Source: Procambarus clarkii (lineage: Eukaryota; Arthropoda; Malacostraca; Decapoda; Cambaridae). Taken from it: a DNA stretch of 64,000 nt. Below the pieces are notes generated by a model. The model was not told the origin of the DNA. It saw only the letters and a list, made by a program, of their open reading frames with translations, and searched no databases. Position 1 is the first letter of the stretch. Every line of letters begins with the position of its first letter. This document shows positions 21,756-33,776 of the stretch, piece by piece. The translations under genes were made by a program, and so were the position numbers. The stretch covers positions 13,902,470 through 13,966,469 of the forward strand of contig NC_091208.1 in NCBI RefSeq assembly GCF_040958095.1. The letters run 5' to 3'.

Positions 21756-24487
21756 GTAAGTAATTATCAAAAGAAGGCACCAAACCGGGAAGGCTATATA
21801 GCACCATTAAATGTGCGGGATAATGAGAGGGCGCTAAATATCACCAAGGATGCCAATATAAGAACAGAAACGCATAAGGCGAACGATATCAAAAGTATCC
21901 AAGTCACCAAGAATTCTATCGAGGGACAAACGACCGCTGGGAACGGTCGGAAAACAAGACACACGCTCGTCCCGGAAGTCAGGACATCCACAATTATATG
22001 CACGACCATGAGAGGAAAAATGCATTTTAGACAATATGGAGGAGGGCGGCGCTCTATTAAGTGACCATGAGTTAAGCGAGTATAGTCAATATGCAACCTC
22101 GCCAGAGCTGTTTCCCATCGCCGGTTACGGTGGTAGTAGGATGGCCACGAGGACACACAACTCTTAAGAGTACGCAGTTGTTGGCAACAAACCTGCCAAC
22201 GGGTAAGGAGGGAGGAATGGATAACCGGGTAAAAGTCGGAATAAGAATACCTTTACGAGAGATGGGACAAGAGCGGACAGCTTCCCTGGTGGCAGCATCC
22301 GCACCCTCATTTAAAGGAACACCAAACGGGAGGGGACGGAGCGAGAGAGTCAGAGGTAGGGGCGAGGAAGAAAGCAAAGCCTTCTTACCCGCCGGGAAGG
22401 AGGAAGGAGAGGAGACAGGCTTACGCTTCTGACTCAAAGAGACAGGCGTCCCAGTAACAATGCACTGGGCAACAGATTCTAGCATCTGAACAGGAGAAGC
22501 AGAACGAGAGCATACATGACAGCCGTTGGGAGAGCGATGGACATCAGCCCGCACTGACAGGCGGCGTGGAGAGCCAATAGACGGAGGAGAAGGATGGGAA
22601 GGAGGATCAGACGAAGAAGACACAGGAGACATGAAAGACCGGGCAGAAAGAAGGGGAACCCCAGTCAGAGGACCAGGAGGGGGACCCTTCGGGACAGAAC
22701 TGAAAGGAACAGAGGAAGGAGCCGTGGGCGTGTCAGGGTTTAAGGCTTGGAAACGGTTTTGAGTCTGAGGAAGGCGGGAAGGAAGAGGAGAGGAAGAGCA
22801 GAACACGCGAGCATAAGAGACGTTAGAATAAGGTGGGAGATGGCGAACTTGGCGCCTCGCCTCAGGAAAAGACAAACACTCCCGGTGCTTCAAGTTGAGG
22901 ACGGCTGCCTCAAGCTTGTAATGTATACACGCACGGGAGAAGGTAGGATGGGCCTCACCGCAATTGAGGCAGCGAGCCTGGGAAGAAGTGCACTCTGACT
23001 TAGTGACCTTCACCCCCACACATAGAACAGAGAGAGACAGTACCAGAGCAGCGGAGGGCACCATGCCCAAACCTCCAGCACTTAATACAGAGCCGAGGAG
23101 AGGGAATGTACTCCTGGACAGAGCACCTGGCACCAGCAAGAATGACAGAGGGTGGAAGGGTCCTACCATCAGAGGTAACCTTCACAACCCGAAGGGGTTG
23201 ACGGCGACTACCACGAAGGAGACGAGTAAACAAGTCTACCTGGAGGACAGAATGGCCCTGGGCTTCGAGGATATGCTGAATATCTTCGTGGCAATCCTGG
23301 AGATTCCGAACACTGGTTGCAACATGGGGTGGGAGAAGAATAGTGCCAACACTGGCATTCAACCGAGCGTTCTTGGAGACCCGAACAGGGGTCTCACTAA
23401 GGCAGGATAAGGCGGCCAAGCACGAGGCTGCATCCTGAGAAGGAGCAGCAACGACATGTGTACCAAGACAGGTGGGGTGAAAGGTAACAGAGGCACCTAC
23501 TGAATCAACAAGGTGCCTATGGAGGGAGAAATCGTCAGGAGGCATAGAATCAAGGAGGAGATCAAAGTATTTGGCCCACGAAGCGGGACCAAACAAGGCT
23601 TGATACACATCAGTATGGGAAGGAATCGAGTGAGTGCGACCGTGGTGAGGAAGGCGTTGAGAACTCCCAGAAAGAGAGAGAGGGGGGTTAAAAGGCACAG
23701 TAGTCACAACTAGAGACTGAGCCGTGCCAAGGGACGAGGTGGTCACCACTGTGGGTTAGGAGCTCGACCCCACCACAGAGGAGGGAGGGGAGCCGAGGGG
23801 AGTAGTCAGGGGGGTCAAATAAGGAGCAAGGTCGGGACCCAATGCAGCGGAGGCTACAGAGCTCGGTCTTCCAACACAGGCCGACTCGGGGGCTTGGTCG
23901 CCCAACCGACGAGCCCGAGAAGGTAAAAGAGGAACATTAATTGACATAAATACGAGAGGCAAGACATTCATTCACGAATGTGCCCCCATACCCACCATGG
24001 TGCCACAATTAGAGGCAGGACACCCAACAAGAAGCTATCACCGATCATGCCTGGGCCCCCTAGGGGGTACGTCGTTAGCATACGCCCCACTAACGCCACC
24101 TTAAGAACCGACAATCTGTCGAGATCGGGTTCAGTGACGAAAGGAGAATTGACAATAAAAGGTTCCCCTCGCTCTCGACTTTGAGTATTACAGTTCTACG
24201 GGCGTAAGAGTATGCCTCCCCAAGCACCCGGGCGTCAAAATAGAAGAAGTCCGAAAGTATAACCAAAACAAGCAAAAGGTCGGCAGAAAACGACAAGTAG
24301 ATAAGAGAAGAGGGGGAGAAAAACGAAACATAAGGAAAAGGAAAAGTGATCCGGCATAATTGGAGAAGACAGCAGCAGAAGTATAAGGCCACCAAAGGCC
24401 AGACTGTCCCATGGCAGTCACACGTCACACACAGTCCCATGACTGTCCCAGACTCACATTCCGGCAGCCGACCGGATGGGGAGGGGG
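21756..24487 (-). mobile_element. LINE copy C: internally deleted relative of copy A
   Basis: A minus-strand element inserted in R copy X. A 14-bp duplication, TCAAGAGCAGGTAA, lies at 21742-21755 and 24488-24501; copy Y near 33985 shows the empty site. It keeps the copy A 3' end and 5' part but lacks everything corresponding to about 570-4127 of copy A, that is, most of ORF2 and the end of ORF1. It extends about 110 bp further 5' than copy A and so supplies the probable true 5' end, CCCCCTCCCCATCCGG. The 3' tail is TTACTTACTTACC. Confidence 0.85.
22072..23971 (-). pseudogene. LINE copy C: broken ORF1 fused to the RNase H tail of ORF2
   Basis: ORF1 begins near 23971 and meets a stop at 23756. 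It is open again from 23749 to 23000 with knuckle CIKCWRFGHGALRC. A small deletion within the second knuckle shifts it into the frame 23169-22072, which holds the third knuckle and the Pro/Ser-rich tail. Near 22324 that frame runs straight into the end of the RNase H domain (GVPLNEGADAATREA) and ORF2 C-terminal sequence. The fusion is in frame but follows upstream breaks, so a complete protein is not expected. Confidence 0.75.
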
Positions 24488-25564
24488 TCAAGAGCAGGTA
24501 AAATTATTGACTTATCTGCTTCCCCAGACCTTTATCATTCACAATTTAGAGCCCTGATAATATTGACACGTAACATGAATTAATGCTTTCTAAATGTAGA
24601 ATCTTTGTGTGAATTAGTGAGTTTAAATAAATTACTATAACATCAATGAACCCCGGCTCACATTGGGGTAGAACTGTGTATTATCAGTGCCTGTACATTC
24701 GCCAAATATCGGTGATAGTCAGCCTTTGGTGATAGTCAAGCAAAAATACTTTGATTAGTGACAGAATCTCAGGAGAGTTGCTCGTACAAAACTTATCTGT
24801 AGTTGTTAAGTGTGATCTTATAAGTGCTAACAGAACACTTATCAGAGAAATAGGGGATGATTTTAGACGGATATCAATTATTAATAATAATTTAAAATAG
24901 AATAAACAATTGCGTATTTTGTACTTTCCAACGTTTGACCCCTATAAATAGTTATTTTGCTAATGAAACACGTTTTGGATTAGCACATATAATATTCGAT
25001 GTGCTTTACATAACGAGAATATTATGTCTCCTCTCGGAGAGAGGACCGATCCTAGATTTGATTGTTGCCGAGGGAGGCGGCTTGTTTATTGTACACCTAA
25101 TACTCATCCTGTGAGCGGTAGCGCAATAAAGGATTACAGAGGGCACAAAAGGGCTTTATCAGACTTTAACAGAGATTATTACAATAACAAATTCATCTAT
25201 CCTTCACACCTTATAATTACAGTGTCAGCTAGTTACAGAGAATGTTCTATTTCAAGAGCTATATATTCACAGTAAGTCATTATACATTAATGGTAGGTCT
25301 TATCGCTAATAAATAATCCGATCCTAGAGGCATTGCAATTCCAGGTCACCCACGACAAAGTTAGAGCAAGACTTTATAGCACTTCCTCCATGATCCAGAA
25401 ACCGGTTAAATGTCAAGGACTCTACACAAGGATCGTATCAGACACTTGGCCGAGAAGAAATAAGAATCACCAGCTGTTACAAATGTACGACTGCCAACTT
25501 TTGTCCGCATGCTACAAGTGTAAATATTTAAATAGGATTAAAAGTTACGATTGTGCATAATTGT

Positions 25565-25740
25565 AATTCCATTCGGGTCACAGCCGAAAGGTCCCGGGTT
25601 CGTTTGCTGGGGCAGGACATGAGTGTTTGGGCAACGCTCCTTTTCACCTGATGTCACTGTTCACCTTGCAGTAAATAGCTACACCTGGGAGTTAGGTATC
25701 TGCTGACGTGTGTTGCATTAAGGGGAATGACCACCTGACA
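25565..25740 (+). repeat. Old SINE-like segment inside R (copy X)
   Basis: GGTCCCGGGTTCG resembles a pol III B box, and TTCACCTTGCAGTAAATAGC with CACCTGGGAGTTAGGTATCT resembles the body of the SINEs at 26150 and 51557. The same segment lies in copy Y at 55680-55855, so it predates separation of the two R copies. Confidence 0.5.
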
Positions 25741-26149
25741 CCATTGTTCAGTAGGAGGAAGAGGATGAGGGAGGGTTGCCAGATGGGGAAATAATGAATT
25801 AATTCGGTAAAATAGAGAATATCAGTTTTGTTTCTAATGTGTTATGTTCGTTCGTATGTATGAACCCAATTAAAAAAAGACTGTCGGTGGCAGTAAAGAA
25901 GTGAAAATATTTTGTTAATAACAAAAGATGATCTGAGATTAATAGTAAGTGTTTATGAATATATTTTTCAAATATAAATATCTAACGGATTATTTATTGA
26001 CTTTTTTCGATTTGCTCTAATTGACCATTATAACTAGTTTTTTTTTTATTCCACAGGTGAGTACAGGAACAGACATCTGCTGAGTCATGTTAGCAGGACG
26101 AGAGCCGTTGCTTCCCAGAGCTTATGCCTTACCCACTAAGAGAAGTTTC

Positions 26150-26395
26150 CTGACAGGGGCCTGACAGTTGAGTGGACAGCACTCAGGATTCGTAGTCCTA
26201 AGGTTCCGGTTTCGATCCCCGGTGGAGGCGGAAACAGATGGGCAAAGGTTCTTTCACACTGATGCCCCTATTCACTTAGCAGTTAATAGGTACCTGGAAG
26301 TTAGACAGCTGCTTCCTGGGGATATGTAACAAAAAGGAGGCCAGATCGAGGACCGGGCCTCCGGGACGCTAAGCCCCGAAATCATCTCAATTAAG
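26150..26395 (+). mobile_element. tRNA-derived SINE (type 2) in R copy X
   Basis: The head GCCTGACAGTTGAGTGGACA with GGTTTCGATCCCC looks like pol III A and B boxes. The body contains ATAGGTACCTGGAAGTTAGA, and the 3' part GGACCGGGCCTCCGGGACGC ends near CCCCGAAATCATCTCAA. The same 3' part occurs in the SINEs at 51557 and 58168. R copy Z lacks it. Confidence 0.75.
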
Positions 26396-26634
26396 AGAAC
26401 CTCAACATAACCTCCCATGGAATACCACCCACCTATCGTTTAACAACTAGGTACACAATACTGGATGAACAGAGCAGTACATTTCAGGATTGGCGCCTAG
26501 TCGATTCTCCCCGTTCACGATGTGAAACTTTGTTCTACTTGTGAATAATACCTTGCGAGAATAAACTATATATTTTTAGGCATATTTAGAAATGCGTGAT
26601 TTGCCAGCCAGCCATAATTGTCTTAACCTAAGAA

Positions 26635-26725
26635 CTGTGCTGCCAACATTATGTGCAACAACTGTGCTGCCAACCTTATGTGCAACAACTGTGCTGCCAA
26701 CATTACGTGCAAGAACCGTGCATTT
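26635..26725. repeat. 27-bp tandem repeat in R
   Basis: CTGTGCTGCCAACATTATG-type units are repeated three times. Copy Z has a diverged version near 6900-6960. Confidence 0.7.
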
Positions 26726-26963
26726 TGCTTACTGCTCAATAGTGAGCGGAGGTGCTAGATGGCCTTGTTGTAGTTTGTCAAGAGCGGCAGGTTTGAAGCA
26801 GTCATAGACAGACTTCGGTGGCGAGAAAGTAAGGTAAGGTAATTATCAAAAGAAGGCACCAAACCGGGAAGGCTATGTAGCATAATCAAAGTGCGAAATA
26901 ATCAGAGGGCGCTAAATATCGCCAAGAATGCCAATACGAGAACAAAAACGCGTAAGGCGAACG

Positions 26964-27334
26964 CAACCCGTTCTCGCAAATTTAATAAGTCAATATTGAC
27001 TTATTAAATATGTGCATAGGAAACATACTTAACATAATAATTTCCCTTGAAAAGCTTCATAGAAAACACCGACCTTACCTAACCTACTTAGTATGTTAAG
27101 ATAAGCATCTTATTGCTTCGTAATTACAATTATTACCTAACCTATACCTATAATAGGTTAAGTAACAATTGTAATTACGAAGCTATAAGATGCTTATTTT
27201 AACATACTAAGTAGGTTAGGTAAGGTCGGTGTTTTCTATGAAGCTTTTCAACGGAAACTATTATGTTTAGTATGTCACCTATGCACGCAACTAATAAGTC
27301 AATATTGACTTATTAAATTTGCGAGAACGGGTTG
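26964..27334. mobile_element. 371-bp fold-back MITE with 8-bp target-site duplication
   Basis: The ends are perfect inverted repeats beginning CAACCCGTTCTCGCAAAT. Inverted similarity continues over nearly the whole element (for example AAGATGCTTAT and ACCTAACCTACTTAG and their complements). The duplication GGCGAACG flanks it at 26956-26963 and 27335-27342; LINE copies A and C show the empty site. An 8-bp duplication would fit hAT or P superfamilies, but the superfamily is not established. It contains no ORF. Confidence 0.85.
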
Positions 27335-30300
27335 GGCGAACGATATCAAAAGTATCTGATTCACCTAGAATTCTATCGAGAGACAAGTGATCGCGAGGGA
27401 TGGTCGGAAAGCAAAACACACGCTCGTCCTGGAAGTCAGGACATTCAACAAGGATATGCACAACCGTATGAGGGACAACGCAATTCGGACAATAAGGAGC
27501 AGGGCGGCACTCCATTAAGTGACCGTGGGTTAAGCGAGTATGGCCAACGCGCAGCCGTGCCAAAGCAGTTTCCTGTAACCAGCGGTGGTAGGAGGAAGGC
27601 CACGGGGACACACTATGTTTGAGAGTATGCAGCTTGTTACTAACCACAGAGGACCAACAACCCTGCCAACGGGCAAGGATGGAGGAATAAATAACAGGAT
27701 AAAAATCGGAATAAGGAATACCTTTACGGGAGATGGGACAAGAACGGATAGCTTCCTTAGCGGCAGCATCCACCCGTTCATTGAAAGAAACACCAATATG
27801 GCTGGGAACCCAGCAAAACTCTACTGATATATATTTACTAGAAATAAGAAACAGCCAATGTTGAATCTCAATGACCACCGGATGGACAGGATTGAAGGAC
27901 CCTAGAGTCATGAGGGCACTACGAGAGTCAACTACAACCACAAAGGAGGAATGATAATGAGAAAGCAAGAGACGGAGAGCATAGAGAATAGCATAAAGTT
28001 CTGCCGTAAAGACGGTAGCCTCCGAAGGGAGACGACACATATAAGTATGGTAAGGAAAAACAACAGAGTAGCCCACACCGTCCGCAAACTTAGACCCATC
28101 AGTGAAGATGGAAATAGAGTGGGAGTGCGAAGAAAAGTGCTCAAGGAAGAGGCTCTTCAGAATCGTAGGAGGGCTAAAGGCTTTAGTAATACAGGTCAAG
28201 GACGTACAAAACTTGGGAAGGGGGACTCTCCACGGAGGCAAGGAAGGAACTATATGAGGAGAAACATTAGAAGTATGAACAGAAAGAGAATCCTGTAAGC
28301 GAGATAACCGGACAGAAAGAGGGAGAGGATGAAGAGGAACAGGAACCACAGGAGGAGGAAAAGTCAAAGCACGACAGAGGTGAGAGGAAGGATGTTGTAA
28401 GGACCGCACAAGATTGTGAAGACAGTAGCGATCACGGCGGTCCTGAAGAGAGAGAAAGCCAGTGTCAACATACAAACTGAGGGCAGGAGTCGAACGGAAG
28501 GTACTAGAGCTGAGACGCAACCCAGTATGGTGCAAAGCAACAAGACGGCGAAGAGTAGGTGAAGCAGAAGAGTATGAAGGGCAACCATAATCGAGTTTAG
28601 ACAGGACGAGAGAAGTGCAAAGAGAGGAGCGTGCGCCTATCCTCTTCCCAAGAAGTATGGGACAAAACCTTAAGTAGGTTAAGGGCCTTAGAGCATTCAA
28701 CTCGGAGGTAAGAGATATGGGCTGACCAAGACACACGAGTGTCAAAGACCAACCCCAAAAGCTTTGCGGAATCCCTGTACACAATGGGATGACCATAAAG
28801 CGACAAAGAGGGACGAAGAACGACATGCTTCCGAGTAAAAGTCACAGCACAAGTCTTAGACGCAGAGAACTTGAAGCCATGATCGGTGGCTCAAGACGAC
28901 ACGGCATCAATCGCAAGTTGAAGCCGCCGTTGAAGGAGAGGCGAATCATCACCCCGACAGTAAAGGGTAAGATCATCAACACAGAGAGTGGAGAAGACGC
29001 CAGAAGGAAGAGAGGAAAGAAGACCGTTGAGGGCAACTAGAAAAAGAGTAGTGCTCAGATCACTACCCTGGGGTACACCCTCATACTGCCGAAAAGGGGC
29101 AGAGAGAGTGGTACCAAGCCGCACACGAAAGGAACGACGAGAGAGGAAGCTCTGGAAGAAGAGAGGGAGGTTCCCACCAAGGCCAAAAAGAATGAAGTTG
29201 AGACAGAATATGATACCACCAGGTAGTGTCGTAAGCCTTTTCCAGGTCAAAAAGGACGGCAACAACGGAGGTCTTCGCAGCAAAAGCAGTACGAATGTAG
29301 ACCTCCAAGTTCACCAGGACAACCGTTGTGCTGCGGCACTTGCGAAAACCAAATTGAGAAGGGGAGAGGTGATTGTGTTCTAAGAACCACATCAAACGAA
29401 CGTTAACCATACGTTCAAAGAGCTTGCAGACACAACTCGTGAGGGCAATAGGGCGGAAGTCCTTGGGGGATGACTCGAGAGACCCTGGTTTCCAAACAGG
29501 GAGGACAACAGCATCGAGCCAGTCTTCAGGGACTGACGACGACTCCCAGACCCGATTGTACAGACTCAGTAAATACTGAGACGTGCACGGAGGAAGATGG
29601 CGATGGCATAATGAATGCCATCGGAGCCCGCTGCCATAGAACCGCAAAGGGCTAGGGCAGACTGAAGCTCAGAGAGAGAGAAGGGATCATTATAGGGAAG
29701 GCTAAGATAAGTACAGAAATTTAAAGGATGAGATTCAAGAATAGGTTTACGAAGAAGGAAGGATTGGGGAAGATGAGAACCAGAACTAACAGAGGAAAAA
29801 TGGAAACCCAGTTCGGTCGCGACCTGCAACGGGTCCGCTACAAGAGCACCATGGAGGCGAAGGACCGGTGAGACATCAGGAACGAACTTCCCTGCAATCT
29901 TGCGGATACGCTTCCTGACCAGTGGGAGAGGAGTTTCGGACATAACGGTGGAGACATAAGACGCCCAGCAAGCACGTTTAGCCACTTGGATGGTCCTATG
30001 GGCCACTGCACTCGCCTTCCGAAACAAAAGAAAAGACTCAAACGTCTGCCGGCGGCGATGTCTCTTCCAGGCTGCACGCTTACAGCGGACAGCCCGAGCA
30101 CAGTCCACATTCCACCAGGGAACGCACTTCCGCGTTCCCCGAGAGGAAGAGCGAGGAATAGAGTGGAGGGCAGCGTCAAAAACCGTGTCATGAAAAAGAT
30201 GGAGGGCGCAAGGGAGAGGCAGAATGGAGACGTCGGAAATAGTAGCACAGAGAGTAAAGAGGCGCCAGTCAGCCTCGGCAAACCGCCACCTTGAGAAGGA

Positions 30301-31002
30301 GAAAGGAGGGTGAAAAGAGATAAAAGTAACAAGGATAGGAAAATGGTCACTGCCATGGAAGTCATCAAGGACCCGCCACCCGAAATCTAAGGAAAGGGAT
30401 GACGAGCACAAAGAAAGATCGAGACAAGAAAGAGAGCGAGTCCGAGAGTCCAAATGAGTGGGCTAACCAGAATTAAGAAGGGACAGGGAAAAAGAGAGGA
30501 TGAAAGGTTCAAGGAGGCGACCCCGGGTGTTTGTCAGCACATCACCCCAAAGGGCATGACGACAATTGAAATCGTCCAGCAGGAGCACAGGCTCCGGCAA
30601 GGAGTCTAGGAGGTGTTTAAGATCGGGAAGAGAAAGTGGGACAGTGGGGGGGAGATAAATGGAACAAACCGTGTACCATCTACGCACGAAGACACGGCAG
30701 CAGAACAGTGGAGAGGCGAGGAAAAAAGTAAGGGGACAAAGGGAACATCAGAGCGAATCAAGAGAGCAGAAGAATTATGGACCCCAGCCGTCGCTAGGGG
30801 TGGGGGAGAGAAAAGAATAGCCACAGAAGCGACCAGGACGAGCACCAAGCATCGGCTCCTGGAGACAGACACAAAGGGGCGAAAACTGTGAAATGAGAAG
30901 TTGGAGGTCAAGGAAATTGGCATAAAATCCACGGATGTTCCATTGAAGAGAAGACATCAGCAAAGAGAGAGAGGAGAGCAACAGAGAGCAAAGAAGAAAC
31001 AA
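27291..31002 (-). pseudogene. LINE copy B ORF2: fragmented endonuclease / RT / RNase H
   Basis: From 5' to 3' on the minus strand the pieces are: endonuclease start with NIRG (about 31002-30780); endonuclease middle with a DDFN variant of GDFN (30687-30463); SDHF and the post-endonuclease region (30453-29566); RT with FDLEKAYD (29647-29150); RT with PQGSDLS and CVDD, a changed YVDD (29283-28891); and thumb, RNase H (TDGSKFADG, DSRSAL, SHIG...NERVDAA) and Cys finger (about 28610-27291). The last about 12 codons are replaced by MITE sequence with a new stop at 27291. Altered GDFN and YVDD residues add to the frameshifts. Confidence 0.8.
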
Positions 31003-31023
31003 AGGTGAAGAAGGAACAGCATG

Positions 31024-31488
31024 CTAAAAAAGCACAGGGTCAGCAAAGTCAGGGTTAAGGGGCATGGGTAAACTGAGTAAAGAAGGAGGGAAAGAAGCGG
31101 GAGGACAGACCAGAGGTGGACAAGCAGGGTCTGGAGGAGAAGGAAGGGGAGGAGGAGGGGCAGAAAGAGGGGAGCGCACCTCAGCAAGGGCAGTAACCGA
31201 GATGGAACCGGGGGCGAAAGAAACTCTCACAGTAGGAACAGGGGGCACCACCACCGAAGCGGGAGGGCAAAGAACGATAGAATCAGAGATAGGGGGTGAA
31301 GAAGAAAGCGAAGCCTTCTTACCGAACGAGGAGGAGGAAGGAGAGGAGCCAGGTTTCCGCTTCTGACTCAAAGATACACGCGTCCCAGCAGCAATGTACT
31401 GGGCAACAGATTCCAGTGTCTCGATAAGAGAAGAAGAGCGAGAGCGAACAACACGACCATCAGGAGAGCGATGGACATCGGCCCGCAC
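31024..31488 (-). pseudogene. LINE copy B ORF1, C-terminal remnant
   Basis: This is the Pro/Ser-rich C-terminal region of the copy A ORF1 type (RADVHRSPDG, SLSQKRKPGSSPSSS, FGKKASLSS), ending at a TAG at 31024. The N-terminus and zinc knuckles are lost by the truncation at about 31505. The junction to ORF2 reads TAGCATG. Confidence 0.75.
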
Positions 31489-31505
31489 AGTCAGGCGGTA
31501 TGAGG

Positions 31506-32140
31506 AAGCAGGAATTCATACAGATGAGGAAACTAGCAGCAGGAGGGTTATCAGGCTCGCAGAGGTCAACGTTAAAGTTCCCAGAAATAATTAAGTGGTT
31601 TTTGTTCAGTCTGTTCTCTAGTATTAGACTTCTAAGGTTAGAGTTAAATTCAGTCACATCAGTGTTAGGAATCCTGTAGATTGCTCCCACAGTCAGGACA
31701 GCATCGATACCCCTTGACTCTAAAACAGTCAAATATATACTCTCCATAAGGGTCTCTAGATTGAATTACTTTTAAGCAAGTCAGTTCCTGGTGGTAGTAA
31801 AGAGAAGTACCACCATCTCTTTGTATAAGACGATAGTTGTGAATAGCTGAGTAGTTAGGTATGTTGTAGAGTTGAGTAGTGTCCTCTTTTAATCACGTTT
31901 CAGTAAACACAACAAAAGAGAATTTGTTGTCAATTGTTTGAATCAGGGCATTAACATCATCAAAGTGTTTGCTTAGAGATCTTACATTCAAGTTAATTAC
32001 AGAAACATTGTGATTACACCCTAAAACATTGTTTACATCATGTGCTGTATAATACCTGCAATTTTGATCATTAAAATGATGATTGTCATAGATACTAGAT
32101 AAGAGGTTAAGGTCTGGATCTATAATAATTTGCATAAATG
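31506..32140 (-). pseudogene. CR1/L2-like LINE endonuclease fragment
   Basis: One frame from 32135 gives INLNVRSLSKHFDDV and FVVFTET, the N- and E-containing motifs of an APE-type endonuclease. After stops it continues with NYSAIHNYRL, a GGTSLYY segment and, at 31747-31510, VGAIYRIPN and ISGNFNVDL. The last should be GDFN, so the catalytic Asp is replaced by Asn. The fragment ends where LINE copy B begins. Assignment to the CR1/L2 side rather than the I/R1 side rests on these motif styles. It is not functional. Confidence 0.65.
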
Positions 32141-32855
32141 GGCTGTTTTACAGAAAAAAAACAATAAAAGACAATTATAAATGAAATAGTTATGAAAAAA
32201 ATATAAAAAACTATATACACAAGTGAGATAGGTTGCTTAAAGGTACTTTCAGGTACACTGAAGGTAATAATTTGCACTAATGATCAAAATTGCACAGGCA
32301 AAGCCAAGAGCACAATGGAGCAAGGCATTCAACACAAATGACACAACAGCTATTCTACTCCCATTTGTTTCATTAGCTCAAAGAGTTCAAAACTCTCGCA
32401 AGGTCCTTTATTCACAAATATGCCCATATTTAGTGTGGTTTGATCTTTTAAGCTTTATACCCATTGAAAATGTACAATTCAAGACTTCATATACAGAAAC
32501 TTCGATGTGTTACTGATGGGAGCCGTCCCAAATTAGTTTTCTCAATATTAGCAAGGATTTGGAAGCCTGTAACGAGTCTTATATGGAGGTTTCTCTTTGC
32601 TAACGATTAACCTTCGTCTTCAGGATGCGAATCAATTGCGCTACATGATCACCTGACTCAACATTCAATAAATGCCTCTGCGAAATACAATGACAAGGAC
32701 AGATGACTCTGGGGAGATTTGTACTCAAACGGAAGAAAGTACTTGCAGCAGTGTCGAGCGAGCATTAGTTTGCCTGCCTGCCTTTTCAGCTTCTGCCCAG
32801 GTTAAGCAATAACTTTTTAATTCAAAAGGATTACTCGTCCTGATTCGTTTAGAAT

Positions 32856-33776
32856 TAAATTTAAATTTTGCCCCGAGGGGCAAGTTTATTGGGCAGCGCC
32901 ACTCATCCTGTGAGTGGACACACCGCCATAGTGACAGTATTGGGCAGCGTCACTCATCCTGTGAGTGGACACACCGCCATACCAGCATGTACAACACTCC
33001 CCAATAGAAAGAAAACCCGCTGGGTTGTTCATCCTGTCACTTGTACCCAGACACAGCTGGGACTTGCTTAACTGTTTCAAGTGAACAGCTCCTCAAACAA
33101 GAAGATTAACATTTATCAACCCTTAAAAGCTTACGTTATCTTGCGGGTGCAAAATGGGGAAATCTTTTAAGAACAATATCAATATTTGACAAATAGTGTT
33201 TTCCTAACTTAAACAATGTGGGGTTTATTATTCTACACATATTCCTAATGTCTCTCAGGTGTTCACATTCACGTAGGTAGTGGTCAAGGCGGTGTCCATT
33301 ACTCTCACCACAGATTCTGCAACTTCGCTGATCAACTGTTGTTTTCATTCCATATCTCAATGGATATTTGTATCCAAGACGGATTCTCGCTATTACTGTT
33401 TCTCTCCCTCGTCCTCCTCCTCTTCGGCCATAATGATTGGGATTGCCAGTTGCAACCATGTTGTACCATCGTATAGATTCACTGGTTTGTGCTTCTGTCC
33501 TCCTTTCCTCAGTTACCTTGTCACGGTGATGTTGCCTGACAATACCTCTAATTTGTAGTAGAGTCTTGGGTATGAAGTATTCAATATGGTCTCCTTCAGC
33601 GCCTTCAGCAGCCAGCACATCTGCTCGTTCATGCCCACATATTCCAACATGGGAGGGGATCCACAGGAACTTGATGACAATTCTTGGAGTTCCAAGAACT
33701 GCCAAAACGTCTAATCTATGAGAGGAGTTGTCCCTTCCCAGTATTAAAAGCAGAATTCAGGAGCTGAATGCTAAGC
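32856..33776 (-). mobile_element. 5'-truncated LINE of a different family
   Basis: Flanked by TTCGTTTAGAAT at 32844-32855 and 33777-33788; R copy X at about 21340 has the unoccupied site. It keeps only the RNase H end, a C-terminal zinc finger and a 3' UTR, which has a duplicated CACTCATCCTGTGAGTGGAC motif (32900 and 32950) and ends AAATTTAAATTTAA on the minus strand. The GCCCCGAGGGGC palindrome (32871-32882) lies near the 3' end. Confidence 0.85.
33136..33705 (-). pseudogene. LINE RNase H C-terminus and zinc finger (5'-truncated)
   Basis: The 189-residue open frame begins with the end of RNase H (WIPSHVGICGHERADVLAAE). A linker with a Gly/Arg block follows, then CRICGESNGHRLDHYLREC, a CX2C...H...C finger. 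The family differs from copies A-C. The open frame is uninterrupted, suggesting recent insertion, but it lacks RT and endonuclease because of 5' truncation, as usual for LINEs. Confidence 0.75.

Larger units (their letters stand above)
20836..26845 (+). repeat. R repeat copy X
   Basis: This is the most complete copy of an interspersed repeat shared with copy Y (from 32336) and, for its 3' part, copy Z. The left boundary is sharp: X and Y become alike at AAATGACACAACAGC. It carries LINE copy C (21756-24487) and a SINE (about 26150-26395). Its net length is about 3 kb. Short open frames such as the one at about 20642-21013 are not matched to any family and are not conserved across copies. The repeat type is unknown. 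Confidence 0.8.
26846..31505 (-). mobile_element. LINE copy B, 5'-truncated in ORF1, carrying a MITE
   Basis: This copy corresponds to about 1-4370 of copy A and ends abruptly within ORF1 at about 31505, where a CR1/L2-like endonuclease fragment begins. The 3' tail is TTACCTTACCTTAC. A 371-bp MITE sits at 26964-27334. The coding regions are decayed by many frameshifts. No target-site duplication is evident. Confidence 0.85.
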
